A stretch of 34,938 nucleotides of DNA, taken from Yersinia ruckeri ATCC 29473 (lineage in GTDB: Bacteria > Pseudomonadota > Gammaproteobacteria > Enterobacterales > Enterobacteriaceae). The notes under the pieces are model-generated. The model had not been told where the DNA came from and did not search any database. It saw nothing but the letters and a program-made list of their open reading frames with translations. The position numbers were made by a program, and so were the translations under genes. Every line of letters starts with the position of its first letter. Position 1 is the stretch's first letter. The stretch spans positions 61,116 to 96,053 of the forward strand of contig NZ_KN150748.1 of the NCBI RefSeq assembly GCF_000754815.1, given 5' to 3'. Of this stretch, positions 25,442-33,445 are shown piece after piece.

Positions 25442-26658
25442 AGCATGAGAGTCTGTGGTAACAAGCTGCTGCAGGTTAGCAACTGTTTGCTGTCAGTATT
25501 TTCCATATTATGCCCGCTCGCGGGCGTAGCCGGGGATAAGAATTCCAGCGGGATGTCCTCTTTCACAAACAGTGCGTAGATCTCTTCCCGGTCCGTAAAT
25601 GTTGTTTTCCCATACATCAGGATATGAAACAACGCGCGAGCCACCTTTGGCTCCTGTCTTGCCCTGGCGATAGACTGCCTTACATCTAGGTGGAATTCTC
25701 GTCTGAGGTTTTCGCAGGCGGTCAGGCCGTTTGTGAAATCCCCTTGCGGCTCTGCCAGAAATAGCTCCGCAAACTTGCCTTCCGGCTGTAGTGCCCCTTC
25801 ACCCAGCAACACGACGGCATTGGCGGCAGCCTCTAGCATGCCCAACTGATCCTGAAGAGGCAGCATCTCAAAATGGCTGTTCGTACATAATGGATAATGA
25901 CTTTTTTCCCAAATACAAAGCAGGTTTTTAGTATAGGAACGGCTGCGGACGAGCGGCATGCTCAGCTCGTCCAGCAGCGTACGTAAAAGCCGAAACCATA
26001 ATCCGGCATGCACCCGGCGCCGGGGTAGGTCCACATGACCCACTGTGAGTGCCTGCCAAGTCAGACGGTCCATGACGGAAACGGCAAAACTGGCTTGCCG
26101 TAAATTGCCGGGGATCTTTACCCACCGATGAAAAAGTCCGAATTTTTCGCGATAGGACTCCAGCCAGCACCCGTGTATGGGGCAACTTAACATCAGGGGA
26201 AGTTTCCATGTCAGTAGTAATGCTCCCTCAGAGGGCCTGTCACCTAAACACTGGGGGCAAGCCCTGTGGATCGCCTCCGAGGGGATCCAGGCCTGCCATT
26301 GCGTGTGCGGCTTTACCTTTCGGTATGACGCCGACATCAACACCGACAACTGTGAGACATAGGTTTTTTGTGCTGAGGGGATATTGTCATCCATGCTGTC
26401 CAACAGCCAGGGTATCCAGCCGGATAAATGCATACCTCGAAGTTGCGCAAGCGTCAGCCCGCTTTTGTCTGATAAAGCATCGAGCAGTGAGGCTGATGGC
26501 ATTGTGTCGAGTTTATCCACGGTGTTATTACCGGTACAGTGTGCCAACAGTTCGCGTCGATCCAGCCGGTAACGGTGGGCGACCCGATCAAGCCAGGACG
26601 ATAAAGCCTCCCCTTCGACAGGTTCGGGGTGCAATGGCCACCGAAGTATGGGGTTCAT
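25438..26658 (-). CDS. tniQ: TniQ-family transposition protein, 406 aa
   Basis: The N-terminus (LRWPLHPEPVEGEALSSWLD, then RVAHRYRLDRRELLAH) is typical of TniQ/TnsD proteins. A zinc-binding pattern follows: CPQC near residues 134-137 and CPIHGC about 25 residues later. TniQ links the target to the TniA/TniB transposition machinery and is needed in Tn5053-type transposition. Its ATG overlaps the tniB stop (ATGA). The C-terminal half is not matched in detail, but length fits the family. It converges with the 106-aa gene, stop codons overlapping. Confidence 0.9.
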   Translation of the reverse strand: MNPILRWPLHPEPVEGEALSSWLDRVAHRYRLDRRELLAHCTGNNTVDKLDTMPSASLLDALSDKSGLTLAQLRGMHLSGWIPWLLDSMDDNIPSAQKTYVSQLSVLMSASYRKVKPHTQWQAWIPSEAIHRACPQCLGDRPSEGALLLTWKLPLMLSCPIHGCWLESYREKFGLFHRWVKIPGNLRQASFAVSVMDRLTWQALTVGHVDLPRRRVHAGLWFRLLRTLLDELSMPLVRSRSYTKNLLCIWEKSHYPLCTNSHFEMLPLQDQLGMLEAAANAVVLLGEGALQPEGKFAELFLAEPQGDFTNGLTACENLRREFHLDVRQSIARARQEPKVARALFHILMYGKTTFTDREEIYALFVKEDIPLEFLSPATPASGHNMENTDSKQLLTCSSLLPQTLML

Positions 26659-27563
26659 CGCAATTCCCGTTCAAATTGCCGGCGTCGCTCTGTGGGACCG
26701 GTATAATCAGACAGACTGAGTGTCCTGTGGCTGATCGCCTCCTCGCCGCTTTCTACAGCAACGACGGCTGCCGATGTCAGAAGCTGTGACAGCTCACCGA
26801 TAGTGCCTTCGCAGCGGGCAAGCAGGTAACGAGCCATATCTTGTGTAGCAATCAGGGAGCGCTGCCTCAACGGGAGTGAAGTGGCGAAGCTGGCCAGCAG
26901 AGAGCAGCAGTTATCGTCAGCTTCCCACAGGGGTAATATTACAGGGTGAAACCGGTTTTCCAGTTGATCATCCGAGCGGATAGCCAGATAGGCATCACGC
27001 GTTCCCACGCCGACGATGGGGATGCGCAGTTCATTCCCCAGGAAACGCAACAGGTTGAGAAACTCCCTTCGGTTAACGCTGTTTCCCGCCAGTATGTTAT
27101 GCAATTCATCGATAATCAGTATGCGCACACCAACACGTCTGAGCAGGGATAAAGCCAGTTGCTCCATTTCTGACAGTCTTTGCCGAGGGCGTACCGGCGC
27201 GCCTATGGCGGCAAGCAATGCGAGGTAGAAGCGGCTCACAGATGGCTCAGAAGGCATTTGCACACTGATAACGGGGATCCACTCCTGGTTAGCACTGGAG
27301 GTCGCAGGATGTGTTCGGCGAAATCTCTCCACAACCATCGATTTACCGTTATTGGTGGGACCAATCAATAACAGGTTAGGCATCCGCTGTTTTTGCGGCC
27401 AAGCATAGAGGTTTTCCAACTGGCTTAGTACATCCAGCGCTAAGGGGTAACCTATCCAGCGGTCGGTGCGAATTCGCTGGATCCGTTCAACTGCTGGCAG
27501 TCTTGCTATTTCCTGCACTGCGGGTAAAAGATGGGAAAGGTCAATGAGTGGAAAGGCGTCCAT
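26655..27563 (-). CDS. tniB: TniB transposition ATPase, 302 aa
   Basis: This is an AAA+ ATPase of the TniB/TnsC type, with Walker A GPTNNGKS (68-75) and Walker B ILIIDELHN (148-156). The sensor/arginine region reads VGVGTRDAYLAIRSDDQLEN and RFHPVILPLW. It would assemble on target DNA and recruit TniA. The ATG at 27563 is preferred, with GGAG eight bases upstream inside the end of tniA; a GTG three codons earlier is possible and would overlap tniA. It ends in an ATGA overlap with tniQ. Confidence 0.93.
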   Translation of the reverse strand: MDAFPLIDLSHLLPAVQEIARLPAVERIQRIRTDRWIGYPLALDVLSQLENLYAWPQKQRMPNLLLIGPTNNGKSMVVERFRRTHPATSSANQEWIPVISVQMPSEPSVSRFYLALLAAIGAPVRPRQRLSEMEQLALSLLRRVGVRILIIDELHNILAGNSVNRREFLNLLRFLGNELRIPIVGVGTRDAYLAIRSDDQLENRFHPVILPLWEADDNCCSLLASFATSLPLRQRSLIATQDMARYLLARCEGTIGELSQLLTSAAVVAVESGEEAISHRTLSLSDYTGPTERRRQFERELR

Positions 27564-27565
27564 AA

Positions 27566-29245
27566 TTACCACTCCTCAATTTGATCAAACGGCAAGAACA
27601 ATGAATCGACCGCCGGCAGACTATTATCGGTGTCCGTATTAGGTGGAACAAGCTGATGTGACGGAGCCCTTTGTGTTAAGTGCTGGCGGCGCTGCGTATC
27701 TCGCCGCATCTTACGCGTGGCGTGCTGCGCAGTGTCTACAATGTCCCGCATCTGGCGGATCATGTTAAACAATGTGACTTCATTCACCTGCTCACGCCCA
27801 AGTTGACGCAACTGGGTCATTGCCTGACGTTGTTCCCACAATGTTATTGTCGGATGTGCCAGTGTGCGGTAGGGGATTTCCAGGTAATAATGCCCCTCCG
27901 GTTCGAGTACCCAAATGCGGCTGATATCACGCGGGTCCCGACGCAGAATGAACGCAGCCTGAAGATGGCGACGGGCGATCCAGGGTTTCAGCGCGTCGGC
28001 ATAATACTGGATATGGTCGATAACAAATCCTGTACGTGTCAGTGTTCGGCGAATAATGGGCAGAAAGTCGACCAGAAAGGCGGTAGCATTAGCCACTACA
28101 GCGGTATTTGGGGTGTGCTCCCAATTTTGGATCCAGCAGTGCTCAGGAGGCTGAAGTAGCCCTTTGTGTACGCTGCCATGGTAGGTACCAATGGCTAACG
28201 CCATCCAGCGCTCCAATTCGCGCAGCGTCAATACAGCCTGCTGTCCTGAAGGGTATTCGCCCCGCTGTCGGGGGTTTGAAAATGTGGTACCCGGTAAGTC
28301 ATCGTGGACCATCTGCATTGCGGTACCAATGACTCTCTCGACAATGCCACCGTAGTGCGGTCGGGCTGGCGGGCGATAGCTGAGTTGGATCCCATGCTGT
28401 TGACATCCGCGGCGCAGTGCATCGCTTTTGAACTCTGCGGCATTATCCAGATATAACAGTACGGGTTTGCCGCGCATCACCCAGTCCATTTCCACCCCGA
28501 GGCGCTCCAGCCACGGACGCTTATCGCTGACTGCGTGCGCCAGACAAAGCCCCACAGAAACGGAGGACGGGGCTTCCAGCGTGACAACCATACCCAAAAT
28601 AGCACGGGAAAAAACATCAATGGCTATCGTCAGATAAGGTCGACCGATAGGGGAACGGTCACGTTCATCAACAATAATGAGATCAATCACAGTATGATCG
28701 ATTTGCACCTGTTCCAGGATATGGGTTATGACTGGTGGAGTACCGCCGGCACCCTGTAACTCGCGAGTGGCATTGATGCCTTCTCGGCGTCGGGAAACGA
28801 TCACAGGATCTTGTCGGGAAATACGCAGGGCAACCGTGTTATACGCCGGTACGGGCAGTTTTTGGATTTTACACGCCATCTCGATGTCGCGGTAGCAGGC
28901 GGAAAGACTGCGTTTTTGCTTGGTCAAAAAGCGCTTTTGCAGCAGGTCATGGATAAGTCGTTCGACGTTTTCTGATAAGCGTCCCTTACCTTTGCCTCCT
29001 GACGATTGTCCCGGAGCCAAATCTGTTATCAGGCCCGTTCCTTGCCGGACATGTTGGATCAAAACATAAACTTGCCGCCGGGATAGATTGAGTTCTCTGG
29101 CGGCCTCATCCACGGCCTGATGACCGACGATGTCAAGAGCGGCCAGAGGAGCGATATGCTGCATCCTGACGCGTGCCAGCTCCCAGTCCGTCTCTGATAA
29201 GGTGAAAACGCCAGATTCGGCAATACGTGTTTTTGTGACCCCCAT
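27566..29245 (-). CDS. tniA: TniA DDE transposase, 559 aa
   Basis: This rve-type integrase core has Asp183 in QVQIDHTVID, Asp267 in LLYLDNAAEF and Glu303 in HYGGIVERVIG, the DDE triad of Tn7-TnsB/MuA-like enzymes. An N-terminal helix-turn-helix (about 45-65, AARELNLSRRQVYVLI) binds the terminal repeats. The ATG at 29245 is chosen for its AAGGGG site five bases upstream; a GTG two codons earlier lacks a site. It is the first gene of tniABQ and lies 143 bases from the right terminus. Length matches the Tn402/Tn5053 enzymes (about 560 aa). No lesion is seen. Confidence 0.95.
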   Translation of the reverse strand: MGVTKTRIAESGVFTLSETDWELARVRMQHIAPLAALDIVGHQAVDEAARELNLSRRQVYVLIQHVRQGTGLITDLAPGQSSGGKGKGRLSENVERLIHDLLQKRFLTKQKRSLSACYRDIEMACKIQKLPVPAYNTVALRISRQDPVIVSRRREGINATRELQGAGGTPPVITHILEQVQIDHTVIDLIIVDERDRSPIGRPYLTIAIDVFSRAILGMVVTLEAPSSVSVGLCLAHAVSDKRPWLERLGVEMDWVMRGKPVLLYLDNAAEFKSDALRRGCQQHGIQLSYRPPARPHYGGIVERVIGTAMQMVHDDLPGTTFSNPRQRGEYPSGQQAVLTLRELERWMALAIGTYHGSVHKGLLQPPEHCWIQNWEHTPNTAVVANATAFLVDFLPIIRRTLTRTGFVIDHIQYYADALKPWIARRHLQAAFILRRDPRDISRIWVLEPEGHYYLEIPYRTLAHPTITLWEQRQAMTQLRQLGREQVNEVTLFNMIRQMRDIVDTAQHATRKMRRDTQRRQHLTQRAPSHQLVPPNTDTDNSLPAVDSLFLPFDQIEEW

Positions 29246-29363
29246 ACCCACCCCTTATGGTCGTGCACAGGAGCATTAAGTATAGTTGTTTTTCGTGCAT
29301 ATGATTTCAGATCAAAAACTGTCAGCAGTCATATGCACAAAGGCTCCCGATGCCAGCAAACTG

Positions 29364-29388
29364 GTGCAGCCGTCCTCTGAAAATGACA
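29364..29388 (-). repeat. Right terminal repeat (IRt side) of the Tn402-type element
   Basis: Read from 29388 on the minus strand it begins TGTCATTTTCAGAGGACGGC. About 70 bases further in, CTGACAG and TGATCTGAAAT resemble the inner repeat of known Tn402 ends. The five bases outside are ATTAG. Confidence 0.9.
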
Positions 29389-29476
29389 ATTAGGGTATAC
29401 GGAGGGCAAATTGCGCTGCTTTAATTCTGTCTAAACTTGGCGGTAAAGCCTCTCAAGAAATCGCGTAGCGTCATCC

Positions 29477-30256
29477 TCAGACATCGTGTTGTTTCAGCAT
29501 GGCCACGGCGTCCTGCCCTGGCATCGAGAACTGGACCCTGTGGCGTGCCGCCACGTCCAGCGCAAATATCCGCGTGTATACCTCGGTCGATTTCAGGCTT
29601 TTATGACCCATCAGGCTTTGCAATACTTTGAGTGGCACCCCGGCGTACAGCAGGTGCATGGCGTAGCTGTGTCGAAAGGTATGTGGGGTGACCGGTACCG
29701 AGAACGTTACCCCATCGGCGGCGGCCCGTGTTACGGCATCATTTAGCCAGGTGCGTACCGTGCGATCGGTTACTTCCCAAAGGCGGGCGGGCTCCATGCG
29801 ACCGGTACGTTTATTTTTGCGCTCAAGTGGAATGCGCAGTGTGGCTACCATGCTGTTCAGTTGGTTGACGTAATGGCTGTCTGACAGGGGGGCCAGGCGG
29901 TGAGTCACGACTTTCTTGGGCGGTGCGCCGGGACCGCGTTCGGCTTTGGCCTGGCGCTGTTTGAGGGTGGCCAGTGACACGTAAGGCTGGGCGGCATTCA
30001 GGTAAAAATCCCCGCGTGTGAGTGCCAGCGCCTCGTTAATACGGGCGCCTGTATTCCACAAGGTGGCAATGAGAGTTTGCTGGTACAGGTCAGGGATATA
30101 GTGTAGCAAAGCGCCCACCTCAACGGCCAGCAGGTATTCTGGCATGTCGCCATGGGTCTGGGCCATGCGCCGTAGCGCCAGGGCAGCGGGGTAGTCGATG
30201 GCTACCGGTAACATCATTGTTGTCGGCACGGTGGTAAAGGGTTGCAGCATATTCAT
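29477..30256 (-). CDS. resD: ResD-like tyrosine recombinase (plasmid multimer resolution), 259 aa
   Basis: It begins MNMLQPFTTVPTTMMLPV and carries Arg72 in NTGARINEA, His192 and Arg195 in PHTFRHSYAM, His218 in SLMGHKS and Tyr227 in STEVYTRIF. This closely fits my memory of ResD of F-like plasmids, which resolves multimers at rfsF near RepFIB. The ATG at 30256 has AGGGAG ten bases upstream; ATG 30250 is possible. It starts one base after the stop of the upstream membrane-protein gene, so translation is coupled. It lies just outside the Tn402-type right end, and a GGCTTTACC motif resembling the repeats at 17290 and 17904 occurs downstream at 29442-29450. A paralogue is at 24350. Confidence 0.9.
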   Translation of the reverse strand: MNMLQPFTTVPTTMMLPVAIDYPAALALRRMAQTHGDMPEYLLAVEVGALLHYIPDLYQQTLIATLWNTGARINEALALTRGDFYLNAAQPYVSLATLKQRQAKAERGPGAPPKKVVTHRLAPLSDSHYVNQLNSMVATLRIPLERKNKRTGRMEPARLWEVTDRTVRTWLNDAVTRAAADGVTFSVPVTPHTFRHSYAMHLLYAGVPLKVLQSLMGHKSLKSTEVYTRIFALDVAARHRVQFSMPGQDAVAMLKQHDV

Positions 30257-30257
30257 G

Positions 30258-30941
30258 TCACAATTTCTCCCTGGACGTAATGAAATTAACAGCAGATGTG
30301 GCGGGAGGATTATTTGCTGATTGTTGTTGTCGGTGTGCCATAGCAATCGCCCACTGGGTCTGACGGTTCATACGCAGGACTTGCCAGAGTGATGGCCAGG
30401 CAGAAAAACGGCCTGTGGTCATTGTGCCTGTCGGCATGCTGCACAATTTCCGTAATCGCAATGCCAGAATGATGGCTTTTAGGCCGAGTCTGGCGGACTG
30501 ATCGCGGCGGACAAAAAGCCCTTCGTCTGGGTCCGTCGGATCGTTCACATTCTCAAATGTGTCGCTGACGAGCCGTTGGGAGTGCTCTATCAAGGCGGGC
30601 AGCTCACGTAAACGATAGACAAGAGAATAAGGCAGACAACGCCAGTCGCCGGTCACGCCGCTAAAATCGAGTTCAGGTCGAGGGGAACTGACATATTTAA
30701 ACTCTCCATTACTGTAATAGCCCTCGTCATAAGCCGGCTGCACGCAGGCATCAGCAAATCGCTCCAGCAGGAAGATCAGCTCGGTGGCAATAAAATATCG
30801 CTCCGCCTCTCGCTTTTCCTGTACGGCCCGCTGTTCACGGACCAGAGTAAAACGGTGAGCCAGATATATCCCCATCAGCGCTATACCACCGGTGATCAGC
30901 CCGGACAACACCGGGAGCCAGACATTGATTTCAGTCGCCAT
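30258..30941 (-). CDS. Hypothetical membrane protein coupled to resD, 227 aa
   Basis: I do not recognise this protein. A hydrophobic N-terminal helix (about residues 6-26, LPVLSGLITGGIALMGIYLA) is followed by a charged coiled-coil stretch (VREQRAVQEKREAERYFIAT), giving a single-pass protein with a long soluble part. The ATG at 30941 has AGGA nine bases upstream; an earlier ATG at 30959 overlaps its own purine tract and is less likely. The TGA is one base before the resD start. The C-terminal 60 residues are low in complexity (RQQQSANNPPATSA). The coupling suggests co-expression with resD. Confidence 0.7.
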   Translation of the reverse strand: MATEINVWLPVLSGLITGGIALMGIYLAHRFTLVREQRAVQEKREAERYFIATELIFLLERFADACVQPAYDEGYYSNGEFKYVSSPRPELDFSGVTGDWRCLPYSLVYRLRELPALIEHSQRLVSDTFENVNDPTDPDEGLFVRRDQSARLGLKAIILALRLRKLCSMPTGTMTTGRFSAWPSLWQVLRMNRQTQWAIAMAHRQQQSANNPPATSAVNFITSREKL

Positions 30942-31012
30942 TGTTTTTTGTCCTGACATTCCTTTCGAAGCCCGTTTGTCCCCAAAGTTCGCCGTCAGGG
31001 GATGTTGGCTGA

Positions 31013-31375
31013 TTAAAGCGCCCTGCCGTGCTCTTGCGCGATCTCTTCGGCGATGTGGCAGAACTGTTCGTGCTCGGTTTCCAAGTAGTGATAGTAGATA
31101 CGTGCGTCGCGTTCGCTCAGTCCGCGCGGGTTGCCGCTAAAAAAGCCCTGCAGGGTGTCGATGGCATGCCGATAGGTCGCCAAATCGTAAGCCCAGTCGG
31201 CCAGTTCACCGGCGGCGTCCAATTCCTGCTCAAAACTGGCGTACTGCCGTGCCAAGGTGTCGAGTCCAAGGCGGGTGGCGGCATGAATATTGCCCTGGCT
31301 GGGATCGGCGATGGCATTGCGGATCTTTTCAAACTGATACCCAAATCCCTCTTTACCCGTAATAGACGCAAACAT
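31013..31375 (-). CDS. Hypothetical protein, 120 aa
   Basis: I do not recognise this protein. It is acidic and alpha-helical throughout (GLDTLARQYASFEQELDAAG, DARIYYHYLETEHEQFCHI) with no membrane segment. A good ribosome site (GGAG, six bases before the ATG) supports this strand over an equally long frame on the plus strand. It lies upstream of, and in line with, the membrane protein and resD, so it may be first in a three-gene unit. Confidence 0.65.
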   Translation of the reverse strand: MFASITGKEGFGYQFEKIRNAIADPSQGNIHAATRLGLDTLARQYASFEQELDAAGELADWAYDLATYRHAIDTLQGFFSGNPRGLSERDARIYYHYLETEHEQFCHIAEEIAQEHGRAL

Positions 31376-31995
31376 CTCTTTCTCCAGTAGTCATTAACGT
31401 CAGTGAATACGCTGACAAGTCCGTGTGATTGATTATTTCATGTTTAATAAATAGCAAAATTATAATAAGTCTGAATAAAATGACTTTATTAATTATCACC
31501 AGATAAAAAGTAACCTTGTAAATAGTCATTAATGGCAATTAGTCATTGGCTTTTTATTGGCTTCCGACTTTTTCCCTATTGTCCGTTTTCGGAAGCTTAT
31601 CATACCCACCGTGCAGTCAAAAGCCCCCACTATTCTGGTGTCGAGCGGCACACCATGACCACTAGACACTGTATGTAGTTTTAGTTTTGCAGTCTTTGGT
31701 ACTGTATATAGTGGATGTGCAAAAAATCGCCCACCCAGGAAGAAAGATCCGGTAATTGGGGTTTTCGGATCTATAGTACGGAATTACGTGTCCTTATAAC
31801 TAGATTGGTTTTATAATTTAAAATTCACACTTTTTAGTAATATAAAGTAATAGCACCCTTTTTAGTTGTTTGGTCATTAGAAAGGTGTATAAATATAAAA
31901 ACCAGCGGTATCTCGGTTTTATTTAAAATATGAAACTATCCGGTGGTCTTGTTTTTTTATTTTATGTTTCATTTAAAGTCAAAGAGGTTTTTCCC
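31376..31995. other. AT-rich intergenic region
   Basis: No gene is supported in these 620 bases. It separates the minus-strand 120-aa gene from the plus-strand metallopeptidase and must hold their promoters. An 8-bp inverted repeat (GCTTCCGA 31560-31567, TCGGAAGC 31589-31596) is present. Two similar tracts, CACTGTATGTAGT and TACTGTATATAGT, occur near 31668-31710. No iterons or origin signature were recognised. Confidence 0.5.
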
Positions 31996-33291
31996 ATGAA
32001 TGCAAATTTACCGCTCCTACGCTCTGGTCGAACGCGCGTATTTTCTAAACACGACGGTTTTCGTGAAGTTCGCTTTCCTGTCCGTACGCCCGAAGACCTG
32101 CGCGAACTTGATGCGCTGAAAGAAATGCAGCTTAACCGTTTCGTTATGGCTCTTTTTAAAGAGGCCCAAGAAGAGTACCGTTTTTCCCCTGGCGTCTTCA
32201 CTGAATTGGTGAAGGCCATGTTGGAAAAAGACTCCCCAGGTTACATCACCGCCCACGGTGCTTTTGGCCACTTTAATACCCAGATGTTCGAATACGGCCT
32301 GGCCGAGGAGGTCGGCGCGGCGGTCGAGATTTATATCGCCTGCTACCCGACCAGCGCGGACTACGTCCTGAAGTCCATTCCGGCAAAGGTGCTCAACTAC
32401 CTCTGTAAATATGCCAACACTTCAGACGTCATGAAGTGGACCGAGGCAAATCCGCAGTGGAAAGAAAACGTGATTGCCAGCCTGAAGGCCGGCACCTTCA
32501 GCGAGCAACTGAAGATGATGCGCATGGCGACAGGTGCAATGAGCGTAAACTTCAATTTTCTGCAGATGCTGGAAAAGCTGGTAAACAACGCTTCTGGTAT
32601 CAACCCCGAAGCCATGGAACAAGCGCAGAAGATCCTGGCCAATGCCCCGAACGTGCTTTACCAGTCTCCTCGCGAGTGGAGCGAGTCCTGCAACGAGCTG
32701 CGCGGCCTAATCACCTATTTTATTCTGGTCGATTTGGAAAGTCGCTACGGGGATATGACCAACCAGATGCGCACTTACACCATTCCTTTTTACAATAAAC
32801 AACGTGAAATGGCCGGCAAGTCGAATTCACAGGTGATTAGCTTCGAGCCCGGCACGCTGCTGGCGGAACACTTTGATTACGGGATCTGTATAGGTTGGCG
32901 TTACGACAGCTGGGAACAGTTCTTCTATCAACTCTGCCATGAATGCGTTCATCTGCTGGATCCCCAGTTGGCACCGAATGGTGAACTGAAAGTCAGCGCG
33001 CTGGATGAGGGCGTGGCCGTCCGCTACGCAGAGGAGATGCTGGATAAGTATCTGCCTTATATTGCTCGCTCCTTTGTTGACAGCCCCGTGATAAGTCGCA
33101 GCCCATATTACTTTGCTTGGGATGCCGCACGTAAGCTGCCTGACGAGGTGCTGAGGACGATCCGCGAGACGTTCGGTGCCTTTGCGAGAATTAACGACCG
33201 CGCCCGTTTCGCGCAACTGACATCAAAGTGGCTCAATGAAGACGAGATCACGTTGCTTTGTGCCGACTTTGAGTACCCGAAACACCGCTAA
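31996..33291 (+). CDS. Predicted zinc metallopeptidase-like protein, 431 aa
   Basis: The motif HECVH (His315, Glu316, His319) followed by an ALDEG glutamate (Glu338), 19 residues past the second His, is the gluzincin pattern HExxH-x18-E of zinc metallopeptidases. The N-terminal 280 residues are mainly helical and not recognised. The ATG at 31996 is preferred because AGAGG lies upstream; the frame is open 22 codons further, and that segment is hydrophobic but lacks a good ribosome site. With this start there is no signal peptide, so it acts in the cytoplasm unless exported otherwise. It stands alone, with a terminator right after it. Substrate and role are unknown. Confidence 0.7.
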   Translation: MNANLPLLRSGRTRVFSKHDGFREVRFPVRTPEDLRELDALKEMQLNRFVMALFKEAQEEYRFSPGVFTELVKAMLEKDSPGYITAHGAFGHFNTQMFEYGLAEEVGAAVEIYIACYPTSADYVLKSIPAKVLNYLCKYANTSDVMKWTEANPQWKENVIASLKAGTFSEQLKMMRMATGAMSVNFNFLQMLEKLVNNASGINPEAMEQAQKILANAPNVLYQSPREWSESCNELRGLITYFILVDLESRYGDMTNQMRTYTIPFYNKQREMAGKSNSQVISFEPGTLLAEHFDYGICIGWRYDSWEQFFYQLCHECVHLLDPQLAPNGELKVSALDEGVAVRYAEEMLDKYLPYIARSFVDSPVISRSPYYFAWDAARKLPDEVLRTIRETFGAFARINDRARFAQLTSKWLNEDEITLLCADFEYPKHR

Positions 33292-33312
33292 ACCGCGATA
33301 AGACAATCACCG

Positions 33313-33339
33313 AGCCCACGTAATATGGGCTTTTTTTTT
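33313..33339 (+). terminator. Rho-independent terminator of the metallopeptidase gene
   Basis: AGCCCA (33313-33318) pairs with TGGGCT (33326-33331) around a 7-base loop, followed by a run of T to 33339. It starts 21 bases past the stop codon. Confidence 0.85.
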
Positions 33340-33445
33340 ACATTTTTTTCATCTTATAAATATAAAACAAGGCCACATACATCGCCATTCTCGTCGTTTA
33401 TTCGTATCCCCGACTGTTCTGCTCCCTGCATTTTCATTTCACAAT

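Larger units (their letters stand above)
18847..29388. mobile_element. Tn402/Tn5053-family transposon with KAP NTPase and DUF4041-GIY-YIG cargo, 10.5 kb
   Basis: The left end at 18847 reads TGTCATTTTCAGAAGAC rightwards, and the right end at 29388 reads TGTCATTTTCAGAGGAC on the minus strand; 21 of the first 25 bases agree. These are the known termini of Tn402/Tn5053 elements. tniA lies next to the right end (IRt), followed by tniB and tniQ in an overlapping operon. Cargo fills the left side. A tniR serine resolvase is absent from its usual place; a ResD-like tyrosine recombinase stands there instead. Flanking bases are CCAAT (left) and ATTAG (right), so there is no 5-bp target duplication. All tni genes look intact. 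Confidence 0.9.

Noticed and set aside
31028..31390. A 120-codon plus-strand ORF opposite the 120-aa minus-strand gene
   Set aside because: It has no ribosome site and its sequence is a shadow of the minus-strand gene, which has GGAG at good spacing and lies in line with its neighbours.
31668..31710. CTGTAT...-type tracts as a LexA box or replication iterons
   Set aside because: The two copies differ, there is no CTGT...ACAG dyad, and no Rep gene is nearby.
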